A DNA stretch of 37,131 bases from Spirochaetia bacterium (GTDB taxonomy: Bacteria > Spirochaetota > Spirochaetia > Treponematales > Breznakiellaceae): the NCBI GenBank assembly GCA_025997655.1, contig BNUW01000004.1, forward strand, positions 1 to 37,131, read 5' to 3'. Under the pieces are notes generated by a model. It did not search any database and was not told the origin of the DNA. It saw only the letters and a program-made list of their open reading frames with translations. Each line of letters begins with the position of its first letter. Position 1 is the stretch's first letter. Shown here piece after piece: positions 1 to 8,684 of the stretch. The position numbers and the translations under genes are program-made.

Positions 1-1
1 G

Positions 2-535
<534 letters not shown>

Positions 536-556
536 TCAGGCGGGGAAGGGGGGAAT

Positions 557-1942
557 ATGAGCGAAATCCAGGAAATTACCATCTATGTTTCTGAAACGGG
601 AGATGACGCGGACGAAGGGAGCAGCCGGAAGCCCCTGGGGAGCCTTGCCGCAGCCCTGGACAAGATCCGGTGGAAATCCTACGAAAAGGCAGAGATTGTC
701 ATCTCCGGTTCTATTACCGAGGCCGTAGCCAGGGAGGCTATGATCGATATTACCGGGAAAGGGCTGCCGCCGCTTTTCCTCCGGGGGGAAAGCAGTGAGC
801 GTCCCGGGATACTGAGCGCCGATGAGCTTGATAAGCGGGTTCTCTATATATCCGATGGTAACAGCGTAAGCCTTATGGATAATCTGGTGATCCGGGGTGG
901 AACCACACGGGGCAGCGGCGGGTCGGGGGTTTGCATTGAGGGAGGAACCTTGATCCTGGTGGCCTCTGAAATCGCGGATAATGATGCCGGTACGGGTATG
1001 GGCGGCGGTGTGTATGTGGGCAGAGGGGGCGAGTTTATCATGTATGGCGGCTCCATTGTCCGAAACAATACCATAATGTCAGGGGGCGGCGTGTTTTCCG
1101 ACGATGGCGGCGTCTTTACGATGTACGGCGGGCTTATTGCGGATAATACGGCCTATCTTTCCGGGGCAGGTGTTTTTGTGGGCCTGGATTCTGTGTTTGC
1201 CCTGCACGGCGGCGTCATCGAAAAGAACCGCGCCGGGGGCGAGAAAGGCATACTGCTTGGGGGGATTGCTATTTCGTATGGGAAGGGCGGCGGGGTATAT
1301 ATCTGCCGGAACGCGTCCCTTACCATGGACGGCGGTGAAATCAGCGAAAACCGCGCTATAGCGATACGGGAAGAAGCGGATGACGCGGGTTCCGGGGGCG
1401 GCGTGTATGTCGAGAAGGGCGGCGTTTTTACCCTGCAAAACGGGACTATCAAACAAAACGGGGTGATGGCTTGGGGCGGCGGTGTCTATACGGAGGGCGC
1501 TTTTACCACCTGTTCAGACAGTGCAATCACCAATAACATCGCCCGTTTAGGCGGGGGTGGTGTGCACGTAGCCGGTAAAACGGGCGTTTTTACCATGAAA
1601 GGCGGACTACTGATGAATAACTACTCAGGCGGTTCAGGCGGCGCGGTCAATATCATGGAAAACAGTGTTTTTACCATGGAGCGGGGAATCATCGTCAAAA
1701 ACGCCGCCGCCACAGGGAATGCCCTGGCAATAAGCGGCAAAGCCGTCATATCCGGCGGGGGTATATTTGACAATAACGGCGCGTCCAAGGAGAATGAGGC
1801 CGGTTTAGAGGCGGCAAGTCCCGCTATTGTTATAGAGGAAACCGGGAAATTGACTATCTCAGGCGGCGAGCTTGATGCAAAAATAGCTATGAAAGAAAAG
1901 AGCCAGCTGGAGGATATCCGGGACCCGCTCGGCGGGTTTTAA
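557..1942 (+). CDS. right-handed beta-helix repeat protein
   Basis: Hypothetical 461-residue protein. After an N-terminal segment (residues ~5-60, with YVSETGDDADEGSSRKPLG) it consists of about ten degenerate repeats of 22-30 residues. Their pattern is GGGVYV..GG.FTM.GG.I..N.A, typical of parallel beta-helix surface proteins and related to POMP-like repeats of treponemes. There is no signal peptide or lipobox at the chosen ATG, which follows a purine-rich GGGAAGGGGGG ribosome site. This is odd for a fold usually exported. The gene sits between leuB and ilvD on the same strand, 21 bases after leuB, and ends in a terminator hairpin overlapping its own stop. The fold call is good. The function is unknown; a surface or adhesin-like role is a guess. 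Confidence 0.8.
   Translation: MSEIQEITIYVSETGDDADEGSSRKPLGSLAAALDKIRWKSYEKAEIVISGSITEAVAREAMIDITGKGLPPLFLRGESSERPGILSADELDKRVLYISDGNSVSLMDNLVIRGGTTRGSGGSGVCIEGGTLILVASEIADNDAGTGMGGGVYVGRGGEFIMYGGSIVRNNTIMSGGGVFSDDGGVFTMYGGLIADNTAYLSGAGVFVGLDSVFALHGGVIEKNRAGGEKGILLGGIAISYGKGGGVYICRNASLTMDGGEISENRAIAIREEADDAGSGGGVYVEKGGVFTLQNGTIKQNGVMAWGGGVYTEGAFTTCSDSAITNNIARLGGGGVHVAGKTGVFTMKGGLLMNNYSGGSGGAVNIMENSVFTMERGIIVKNAAATGNALAISGKAVISGGGIFDNNGASKENEAGLEAASPAIVIEETGKLTISGGELDAKIAMKEKSQLEDIRDPLGGF
1923..1940 (+). terminator. terminator hairpin overlapping the stop of the beta-helix gene
   Basis: The stem CCCGC-TCG-GCGGG is followed directly by TTTT. It lies in the last codons of the beta-helix gene and its T-run abuts the TAA stop. 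The stem is short (5 bp) but all G/C, so intrinsic termination is plausible. It would separate leuB plus the repeat gene from ilvD. Confidence 0.5.
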
Positions 1943-1970
1943 CGGCTCCGCCTCTGCCAATAGCCTGAAG

Positions 1971-1990
1971 CCCACCGAGTGGGTTTATTT
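1971..1990 (+). terminator. second hairpin with T-rich tail, upstream of ilvD
   Basis: The stem CCCAC-CGA-GTGGG is followed by TTTATTT and lies just before the ilvD ribosome site (GAGAGGAGGA). Its position, 30 bases after the first hairpin and directly upstream of the Shine-Dalgarno, allows either a second terminator or an attenuator-like leader structure for ilvD. No leader peptide rich in Ile, Leu or Val codons was seen. Confidence 0.4.
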
Positions 1991-2001
1991 GAGAGGAGGA
2001 C

Positions 2002-3693
2002 ATGGTATTGCACAGTGATATTGTTAAGAAAGGGGTAGCTAAGGCCCCCCACCGGTCCCTGTTTAAGGCCCTGGGATTTATTGATGATGAGTTTGAAAAG
2101 CCCCTGATAGGCATCGCGGTTGCCAAGAGTGAAATTGTTCCGGGGCATATGCACCTGGATACCATAGCCAAGGCCGCCGCCGACGGGGTGCGCATGGCCG
2201 GGGGTGTGCCCGTACAGTTTCCCGTCATCGGGGTGTGCGACGGTATCGCCATGGGCCATGCGGGGATGCGCTACTCCCTACCCACCCGGGAACTTATCGC
2301 CGACTCCATCGAGTGTATGGTCATGGCCCACGGCTTTGACGCAATGCTTTACATCCCCAACTGCGACAAGATCGTTCCGGGAATGCTCATGGCGGCGGCG
2401 CGGCTCAACCTGCCGGGGGTCTTTATTTCCGGCGGCCCCATGCTGGCGGGCAGAAAGGACGGCAAGACCCTCACCCTTACTACCATGTTTGAGGCGGTAG
2501 GGGCTGTGGGCGCGCTTAAGATGGACGAGGCGGAGCTCTACGCGCTGGAAGAGGCGGCCTGTCCGGGCTGCGGTTCCTGTTCGGGGATGTTCACCGCTAA
2601 TTCCATGAACTGCGTTACTGAGGCCCTCGGCATGGCTCTGCCCGGTAACGGTACTATTCCTGCGGTGATGGCGGAGCGGCTCAGGCTGGCTAAGCGGACC
2701 GGGATGCTGGTCCTTGATATTCTCAAAAAGGATATACGCCCCCGGTCTATACTCACCGAAACAGCGTTCCTCAACGCGCTGGCCCTGGACATGGCCCTGG
2801 GCTGTTCCACCAACACCGCCCTCCACCTTCCCGCCATCGCCCACGAAGCAGGTTTTAAATTTGACAAGGGAACTTCGTTCCTGGAACTCCTCAATAAGGT
2901 GAGCGCCGTTACCCCCAACCTCTGTAAGCTGGCTCCGGCGGGGTCCGATGCCATTGAAGACCTTCATGCCGCCGGTGGTATCCCCGCGGTGTTACAGGAA
3001 CTGGCGAAGAAAAATGGGGAGTACCCCTTGGTGAACCTCAAGGCTCCCACGGTATACGGTGTGCTGGCGGATGCGGTGAAGGGCGCGGTAAACAGAAACA
3101 CGGCGATTATCCGGCCCATCGAAAATCCCTATTCACCCACCGGCGGGCTGGCGGCGCTCTGGGGCAACCTGGCTCCCGACGGCTGCGTGGTCAAACAAAG
3201 CGCGGTGGCCCCTTCAATGCTCAAGCATGAGGGCCCGGCGCGGATCTTCGATTCCGAGGAAGCCGCCTTTGACGCCATCATGGAACGGAAGATTGTGAGC
3301 GGTGATGTGGTGGTCATCCGGTATGAGGGGCCCAAGGGCGGGCCGGGGATGAAGGAAAAGCTTGCCCCCACCGCAGCCCTGGCCGGCATGGGTCTGGACG
3401 ACAAGGTGGCCCTCATCACCGACGGCCGTTTCTCCGGGGCCACCAAGGGCGCCGCCATCGGCCATGTTTCACCGGAGGCCGCAGAGGGCGGTCCCATTGC
3501 ACTGCTGGAGGAGGGGGACCGGATCATCATCGACATCCCCGGACGCAGTATTAGTGTGGGTATCAGTGATGTTGAACTGGATAAACGGCGGGAGGCATGG
3601 AAGCCCCACCCGCCCAAGGTCACCACCGGCTACCTGGCCCGCTACGCCAAACAGGTGAGTTCCGCCGCCGCAGGAGCGGTGTTTAAGGAGTAA
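2002..3693 (+). CDS. ilvD: dihydroxy-acid dehydratase
   Basis: Dehydrates 2,3-dihydroxy-isovalerate and 2,3-dihydroxy-3-methylvalerate to the 2-keto acids in valine and isoleucine synthesis; a cytoplasmic iron-sulfur enzyme. At 563 residues it has normal family length. Cysteines that fit the cluster are C80 in [11 protein letters not shown]121 in PNCDKIVPG and C193 in [11 protein letters not shown]. The [10 protein letters not shown] segment near residue 44 is of the clostridial/Firmicutes-like IlvD subtype, not the NTCNMHL subtype. The C-terminal half has [18 protein letters not shown] and [11 protein letters not shown]. The ATG follows a strong GAGAGGAGGA site. It is followed by a 186-base gap holding a palindromic repeat, then ilvB. 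Assignment is secure. Confidence 0.97.
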   Translation: MVLHSDIVKKGVAKAPHRSLFKALGFIDDEFEKPLIGIAVAKSEIVPGHMHLDTIAKAAADGVRMAGGVPVQFPVIGVCDGIAMGHAGMRYSLPTRELIADSIECMVMAHGFDAMLYIPNCDKIVPGMLMAAARLNLPGVFISGGPMLAGRKDGKTLTLTTMFEAVGAVGALKMDEAELYALEEAACPGCGSCSGMFTANSMNCVTEALGMALPGNGTIPAVMAERLRLAKRTGMLVLDILKKDIRPRSILTETAFLNALALDMALGCSTNTALHLPAIAHEAGFKFDKGTSFLELLNKVSAVTPNLCKLAPAGSDAIEDLHAAGGIPAVLQELAKKNGEYPLVNLKAPTVYGVLADAVKGAVNRNTAIIRPIENPYSPTGGLAALWGNLAPDGCVVKQSAVAPSMLKHEGPARIFDSEEAAFDAIMERKIVSGDVVVIRYEGPKGGPGMKEKLAPTAALAGMGLDDKVALITDGRFSGATKGAAIGHVSPEAAEGGPIALLEEGDRIIIDIPGRSISVGISDVELDKRREAWKPHPPKVTTGYLARYAKQVSSAAAGAVFKE

Positions 3694-3710
3694 GGAAGAG
3701 GAAGAATTTT

Positions 3711-3833
3711 GAACCACAAAGGAACCCAGGGGTTCCGGGACACGTCGAACCTTCGGTTCGCGGACACAAAGGGAAGATGAAGAGGGAGAAATTAAAACTA
3801 TTCTCTTTTCTTCTTCGTGTCCTTTGTGGTTAA
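3711..3833. repeat. intergenic palindromic element A (AACCACAAAGGA...TCCTTTGTGGTTAA)
   Basis: Terminal inverted repeats (AACCACAAAGGA at 3712 and TCCTTTGTGGTTAA ending 3833) enclose smaller palindromes. One is GGAACCC-AG-GGGTTCC at 3721-3736. The other is the hairpin module GTCGAACCTTCGGTTCGC inside a 23-base stretch at 3739-3761. The same 23 bases recur in inverted orientation, with one mismatch, in element C at 21373-21395. The element fills the ilvD-ilvB gap. It has no coding capacity of note. Confidence 0.75.
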
Positions 3834-3879
3834 ATTTCTTTTCTTCATCTTAGTATTAGTATTTTTATAGGAGTTAAGT

Positions 3880-5658
3880 ATGCAGTACACAGGCGCCCGT
3901 ATTTTAATTGAGGCATTGATTGAGCAGGGGGTGGATACCGTGTTCGGGTATCCCGGCGGAGCGGTTCTGTTTATATACGATGAATTGTTCAAACAGAAAG
4001 ACCGCATCCGGCATATCCTTACGAGCCATGAACAGCACGCTGCCCATGCCGCCGACGGTTACGCCCGGTCCACCGGTAAAACCGGCGTCTGTATCGCTAC
4101 CTCCGGCCCCGGCGCTACAAACCTGGTTACCGGCATTGCCACCGCAGCCATGGACTCGGCGCCCCTGGTGGCGATCACCGGGAATGTGGCCACCGGCATA
4201 TTGGGGAAGGACAGCTTCCAGGAGGTGGACATCGCCGGTATCACCATGCCCATCGTTAAGCACAACTGGATAGTCAAGGATGTGAATGCCCTGGCAGAAA
4301 CGGTGCGGGAAGCCTTTATTGTGGCCCAGTCGGGACGGCCCGGCCCGGTGCTTATCGACATTCCCAAGGATATTACTTCCCAACTGGGGGAGTGGATTCC
4401 CCTCAAGCCTGGCGGGAAGGGGCCGGTAAAACATATCGAGTCCATTTCGGCGGATGCACTGGTATCCGGCATCATTCCTGCGGAGGAACTCCTCGGCGCA
4501 CGGGCACGCAGGCTGGCGGAACGGAACCGGCGGCCCACCTTTTCCGACGAGGATATCAACTACGCAGTATCGCTGTTCAGGGAAGCGAAACGGCCGCTTA
4601 TCTACGCCGGCGGCGGGGTGATCATCTCCGATGCGGAGGGCGAATTGACGGCGCTTGCGGAGCGGCTCAATGCCCCGGTGGCCCTGAGCCTCATGGGGGT
4701 GGGGGCCTTAAGCCGGGAACACCGGCTGTACACGGGGCTTATCGGTATGCACGGAACCGTGGCTTCCAACAAGGCGGTGCAGAAGGCGGATCTCCTGGTG
4801 GCCGTGGGGGCCCGTTTTTCCGACCGGGTCACCAGCAGGGCGGATAACTTCGCCAAGGGCGCAACGGTTCTCCACCTCGACATCGACCCCGCGGAGGTGA
4901 ACAAGAACGTTGCGGCCCACGCCTGGGTTGTGGGGGACATCAAAAAGATAATCGTAAAACTGTTAAAGGCGCTTCCCCCGCAGATGAATACCGAGTGGGC
5001 GGGGGAAATAGAAAAGTGGAAGGAAAAGGTACCCAGGGCAAACCGGAGCGGCGGCAGTATTCTGCGTCCCCGGTTCATCCTTGAGGAAAGCGCCAGGCGC
5101 CTGGGTCCCGACGCCATTATCGCCACCGACGTGGGGCAGCATCAAATTTGGACCGCCCAGTTTTACCCCTTTACCCGCGGCCGGTCCTTCATCACCTCCG
5201 GGGGGCTGGGAACCATGGGCTTCGGCCTCGGCGCGGCCATGGGCGCAAAGATTGCCAACCCCAAACGGCCCACCGCGCTTTTTACCGGGGACGGTTCCTT
5301 CAGGATGAACTGCGGGGAACTGGCAACCCTCACCAATTACCGCATACCCATCCTCATCGTTATCATTAATAACCGTGTGCTGGGCATGGTCCGGCAGTGG
5401 CAGAATCTTTTTTACGAGGAACGGTATTCGGAAACCACCCTGGACCGGCCGCCGGACTTCGTTACGCTTGCGGAGGCCTACGGGCTGCGGGGCTACCGCG
5501 CCGAAAATGTGAACACCTTTGTTTCTGCGCTGGACCTTGCCATGAAGGATATTGCCGCAGGCTGCCCCGCCTTGATAGACGCCCACATCAATTCGGACGA
5601 GAAGGTACTCCCCATGGTGCCCGGCGGCAAGCCAATCGACGAGCAGATACTGATATGA
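3880..5658 (+). CDS. ilvB: acetolactate synthase, large catalytic subunit
   Basis: Condenses pyruvate with pyruvate or 2-ketobutyrate, with ThDP, Mg and FAD, in the first common step of branched-chain amino-acid synthesis. The N-terminal ThDP domain has FGYPGGAVL and the catalytic glutamate E51 in SHEQHAAHAADGYAR. The C-terminal ThDP motif is GDGSFRMN (around residues 470-477), ending in NNRVLGMVRQWQ. At 592 residues it is slightly long. The linker between the first two domains (residues ~170-225) carries roughly 35 extra residues compared with common homologues. The ATG follows ATAGGAGTT. The small regulatory subunit ilvN is not adjacent; instead apbE overlaps its stop by ATGA. Assignment is secure. 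Confidence 0.96.
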   Translation: MQYTGARILIEALIEQGVDTVFGYPGGAVLFIYDELFKQKDRIRHILTSHEQHAAHAADGYARSTGKTGVCIATSGPGATNLVTGIATAAMDSAPLVAITGNVATGILGKDSFQEVDIAGITMPIVKHNWIVKDVNALAETVREAFIVAQSGRPGPVLIDIPKDITSQLGEWIPLKPGGKGPVKHIESISADALVSGIIPAEELLGARARRLAERNRRPTFSDEDINYAVSLFREAKRPLIYAGGGVIISDAEGELTALAERLNAPVALSLMGVGALSREHRLYTGLIGMHGTVASNKAVQKADLLVAVGARFSDRVTSRADNFAKGATVLHLDIDPAEVNKNVAAHAWVVGDIKKIIVKLLKALPPQMNTEWAGEIEKWKEKVPRANRSGGSILRPRFILEESARRLGPDAIIATDVGQHQIWTAQFYPFTRGRSFITSGGLGTMGFGLGAAMGAKIANPKRPTALFTGDGSFRMNCGELATLTNYRIPILIVIINNRVLGMVRQWQNLFYEERYSETTLDRPPDFVTLAEAYGLRGYRAENVNTFVSALDLAMKDIAAGCPALIDAHINSDEKVLPMVPGGKPIDEQILI

Positions 5659-6686
5659 GACGAAGCCGGCTGGTAACACTGTTAGTAAGTCTCCTGCTGA
5701 TACTATTCACCGGCTGCTCCCGGCCGGTTCCGTCCCGGTCAGAATTTGTGTTAGGCACCGTTTGTTCCGTCAACCTCTATAATCGTGGGAACCAAAAGGT
5801 GTACCGGGAGATCTTTGCCCGTCTCCGGGAAATAGAAAACCTGATGAGCGCCAACCTGGATGATTCGGATCCAGGGCGGATTAATAACGCGGCGGGCATA
5901 GAGGCGGTGGAGGTCCATCCGGATACCATTGCGGTCCTCAAGCGGGCTGTCCGCTTTGCAGCACTAACCGGCGGCGCCTTTGATCCCACCGTAGGCCCCT
6001 TAGTAAAACTGTGGGGTATCGGCAGCGATGCCGGGCGTATCCCCGGGGAAGAAGAAGTCGCCGCGGTCCTGCCCCTGATCAATTGGCGGGACATGGTTAT
6101 TGACGAAGCGGTGAACACAGTGTTTCTGAAGCGCCGGGGTATGCGCCTTGACCTGGGGGCTATTGCCAAGGGCTATGCCGCAGACGAAGCGGCCCGGATA
6201 ATCAAGGCCGCCGGGATTAAGCGGGCGCTTATTGACCTGGGGGGGAACATCCTCGTCCTGGGGGCCGGGCGGAACGGCGGCCGGGGCTCATGGCGGGTGG
6301 GGATACAGAATCCCTTAGAGGGCCGGGGCGCCTATTTCGGTATCGCGGAGGTGGCGGATAAAACCCTGGTAACCTCCGGGGTCTACGAACGCTTCTTCGA
6401 GTCCGGCGGCAGGAAGTACCACCACATCCTTTCTACCCGTGACGGGTACCCCGTTGACAATGGCCTCCTTTCGGTAACGGTTATCGGCGATAGTTCCATT
6501 GACGCCGACACCCTTTCAACATCGCTCTTTGCCCTGGGCTATGAGGCGGGCAGCGCGCTGGCGGAATCCCTGGACAATACTGAGGCGGTCTTTGTGTTCA
6601 CCGACCTGGGTATACGCGGCACCTCCGGGGCTTTTGAGAGCTTCACCATTACTGATGATGGTTTTAGAATACTTACCGGCCCGTAG
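5655..6686 (+). CDS. apbE: FAD:protein FMN transferase, lipoprotein
   Basis: Attaches FMN covalently to Thr/Ser of target flavoproteins such as Rnf/Nqr subunits, on the outer face of the inner membrane. The 343-residue form starts at the ATG inside the ATGA overlap with ilvB. This start gives a clean lipoprotein signal with lipobox LFTGC (Cys21). The reading frame is open further upstream (to 5397), but that would run through ilvB and lose the signal, so it was rejected. Family motifs are GTVCSVNLY, GAFDPTVGPLVKLWGIG, LDLGAIAKGYAAD, and a C-terminal segment with HHILSTRDGYP and DADTLSTSLFALG. Translational coupling to ilvB is unusual. The next gene is convergent. Confidence 0.93.
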   Translation: MRRSRLVTLLVSLLLILFTGCSRPVPSRSEFVLGTVCSVNLYNRGNQKVYREIFARLREIENLMSANLDDSDPGRINNAAGIEAVEVHPDTIAVLKRAVRFAALTGGAFDPTVGPLVKLWGIGSDAGRIPGEEEVAAVLPLINWRDMVIDEAVNTVFLKRRGMRLDLGAIAKGYAADEAARIIKAAGIKRALIDLGGNILVLGAGRNGGRGSWRVGIQNPLEGRGAYFGIAEVADKTLVTSGVYERFFESGGRKYHHILSTRDGYPVDNGLLSVTVIGDSSIDADTLSTSLFALGYEAGSALAESLDNTEAVFVFTDLGIRGTSGAFESFTITDDGFRILTGP

Positions 6687-6714
6687 CCGCACCCCCGGGT
6701 CTTCCGGGCAGCCC

Positions 6715-7035
6715 TTACTTCTTATAGTGTGTATAAACTGCTTCCAATGTCTGCATAACGTTCTTGGTAATGTCATCGCAGAAGCGATTTATAAGGGTTT
6801 TGCTCTCATCGTGGACAATTTCCCCCTTAAACAGCTCGTAAACCTCTATTTCAAGGCATTTTGCAAGGGTACAAAGCGTCCCGGCCTTTGGAAAAGTGTT
6901 TCCCCGCTCTATATTTGACAAATTCGTGATTGAAATACCGACTTTCCACGCCAAATCAGCTTGGGAAAGCTGTCGTTGGAGGCGGAAATATTGGATATTT
7001 TTCCCCAAGGCCGCCTTTAGTTCTTGTTCTCTCAT
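6715..7035 (-). CDS. XRE-family HTH transcriptional regulator
   Basis: A 106-residue protein. Residues ~12-67 form a Cro/CI-type helix-turn-helix: LGKNIQYFRLQRQLSQADLA, then ISITNLSNIERG as recognition region, and PKAGTLCTLAKCLEIEVYELF. The remaining ~35 residues have no recognised domain and may dimerise. It is divergent from the FlgO-like gene, and their candidate promoters overlap in the intergenic region, so it may control itself and that gene. This is inferred from layout only. Its stop lies 29 bases from that of apbE (convergent). Confidence 0.88.
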   Translation of the reverse strand: MREQELKAALGKNIQYFRLQRQLSQADLAWKVGISITNLSNIERGNTFPKAGTLCTLAKCLEIEVYELFKGEIVHDESKTLINRFCDDITKNVMQTLEAVYTHYKK

Positions 7036-7046
7036 TAACTTTTTGT

Positions 7047-7076
7047 AGTGTAGGCGTTCATTATTTCAATTGACAA
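7047..7076 (-). promoter_or_regulatory. candidate sigma70 promoter for the XRE gene
   Basis: On the minus strand TTGTCA (7076-7071), an 18-base spacer and TACACT (7052-7047) lie just before the ATG at 7035. The -10 match is partial (4 of 6). The -35 box overlaps that of the opposite promoter almost completely. Confidence 0.4.
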
Positions 7077-7098
7077 ACAACTATGGTTTCCATAATAT
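7070..7098 (+). promoter_or_regulatory. sigma70-type promoter for the FlgO-like operon
   Basis: A consensus TTGACA at 7070-7075, a spacer of exactly 17 bases and TAATAT at 7093-7098 predict a start near 7105, about 90 bases before the ATG at 7197. An imperfect inverted repeat AATAGT-N9-ACTATT at 7123-7143, just downstream, could be an operator. This is one of the best promoter matches in the window. Confidence 0.65.
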
Positions 7099-7196
7099 AT
7101 AGAAGTGGCACTTTGTCCCTGTAATAGTCAAACTTTAACTATTTGCCAGAGCCAAAGGAATGTCTTGCACTGGCTTACAAAAAAGGCGGGGGTTTT

Positions 7197-8684
7197 ATGC
7201 GAAAAGTGGTGATTTTCGCGCTTATTGTACTCATGGCTCCGGGCAATGTCTTTGCCAAGGACAATCTGGCCATTTTGCCGTTTTTAGGCGGACAGGGGGA
7301 CGAAGGCGAGGCCATTGCGGAGCTATTTTCCTTTGATCCACAGCTTAATGAGGCTTTTACGCCCATACCCCGGACCAGCATAACCAATGCCAAGGAATGG
7401 GAGCGGTTTGTTCAAACACGTTCCGGGTTAACGGATGTGGATACCATTGCGGACATCGGGAAAGAGCTTGGCGCCCGGTACGTCATGGCGGGGAATATTA
7501 CCACCATCGGAAGCAGCAATCTGCTGGTCCTTTCTATTATAAAGATGGATACCCTGCAGCAAATCGCCGGGGATTATCAGGTGTATGCCAAGATTGAGGA
7601 TATTCGCTTAAAGCTGCCGCAGATGGCGGAACGGGTCATTACCGCTACCCGGAGTACTCCCGGTTCGGCGGATACGTTGGCGGTTGTTCCGGTACAGTTA
7701 CAGGCCGGCGCGAAAGAGCAGGCCGCGGATACCCTGGCGCAGATATTGGCGATACACCTGCTGCGAAGCGGAAAGTATACGGTATACCCCCGCACAAAAA
7801 GCCTGGAGCAGGTGCAGGATGAGTATGATAATCAGCATAGCGGCATAACGGCGGATGATGCTATCACCGGCATAGGGCATGGGGAGAATCCGCATTTGGT
7901 ACTGTCCGTAGCGGCCCGAACCCTGGGTGCGGTGAATATGTTCAACGCATCAATCATCGATCTGAATAACGGTACGCAAGTTGCGGGAAGGTCGGTCGAA
8001 TATAGCGGTATTGAAGACGGTATGCGGGCGATGGAAAGCCTTGCGCGGGAATTAACCGGTTTCGCCGGAGACATAAGTTCCTTGTCGAAATCGCCGGGTA
8101 ACGAAGGCTGGAAACACAAATGGCTTTATCCGGGAATCCGCATTGGGGTGTCGCCCCGTTGGTACCAGGTGAATACCGCTTCCGATGTCGATGCTGCGGT
8201 CTGGCCGGCCTTTGAAGCCGCCCTGTCCGGGGAAGTACAAATACTAAAACTGTTTGCCATGCAGACGGAATTGATTTTCTCATGGGATAGGGTCAACGTA
8301 AAGGGTAATAGCGGCATTGATGTAACGATAAATTCGTATACCTTAACCATCCCGGTACTTGCCAAACTTACCTTTCGTCCGGGAATTTTTTATATTGCCG
8401 GATTTGCCGGGCCGTATTTTTCTATCCCTTTGGGGCCTATGGAAGTGGAGCGGAACGGCCAAACAAAAACCTACAATTCTAAAGCGCCCATAGGAATTAC
8501 CGGCGGAGCCAATGTGGGCATTAAACTGGGGCCGGGGCTTCTGTTTCTGGATATCAGATATAACGGGGACTTTACCTATTTTTGGGCCAATGATTCCGCC
8601 CAGTACCGCAGAGATATGTTCTCTGCATCACTTGGATATAATTTCGGATTTATCAATAAAGCTGTTTCGGGGGTGAAAAAATGA
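7197..8684 (+). CDS. exported FlgO/CsgG-like protein with C-terminal beta-barrel-like domain
   Basis: A 495-residue protein. The ATG at 7197 was chosen over the in-frame TTG at 7143: it has an AGGCGGGG ribosome site and begins a clean signal peptide, cleaved after LIVLMAPGNVFA. Residues ~22-150 resemble the FlgO/CsgG/TolB-N type of domain (NLAILPFLGG..., IGKELGARYVMAGNITTIG, LKLPQMAERVI), which binds envelope or flagellar partners. The middle repeats a similar theme (VVPVQL...QILAIHLLRSGKYTVYPR). The last ~180 residues alternate hydrophobic and polar residues and end LGYNFGF, like an outer-membrane barrel. Its stop overlaps the next ATG (ATGA), so it is coupled to the FN3-NHL lipoprotein. Exact role unknown. 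Confidence 0.7.
   Translation: MRKVVIFALIVLMAPGNVFAKDNLAILPFLGGQGDEGEAIAELFSFDPQLNEAFTPIPRTSITNAKEWERFVQTRSGLTDVDTIADIGKELGARYVMAGNITTIGSSNLLVLSIIKMDTLQQIAGDYQVYAKIEDIRLKLPQMAERVITATRSTPGSADTLAVVPVQLQAGAKEQAADTLAQILAIHLLRSGKYTVYPRTKSLEQVQDEYDNQHSGITADDAITGIGHGENPHLVLSVAARTLGAVNMFNASIIDLNNGTQVAGRSVEYSGIEDGMRAMESLARELTGFAGDISSLSKSPGNEGWKHKWLYPGIRIGVSPRWYQVNTASDVDAAVWPAFEAALSGEVQILKLFAMQTELIFSWDRVNVKGNSGIDVTINSYTLTIPVLAKLTFRPGIFYIAGFAGPYFSIPLGPMEVERNGQTKTYNSKAPIGITGGANVGIKLGPGLLFLDIRYNGDFTYFWANDSAQYRRDMFSASLGYNFGFINKAVSGVKK

Noticed and set aside
2278..2967. Long minus-strand open frame within ilvD
   Set aside because: Shadow of a highly conserved gene in GC-rich sequence; no family resemblance.
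3694..3879. Leader peptide attenuator for ilvB
   Set aside because: The gap is filled by palindromic element A. No short open frame rich in Ile, Leu or Val codons with a ribosome site was seen.
5397..5654. Open frame extending apbE upstream, giving 86 more residues
   Set aside because: It runs through ilvB in another frame and would place the lipoprotein signal inside the protein. The ATG at 5655 gives a normal start.
6694..6708. Hairpin CCCGG-GTCTT-CCGGG between apbE and the XRE gene as terminator
   Set aside because: No T-run on either strand and a 5-bp stem; too weak to list as a terminator.
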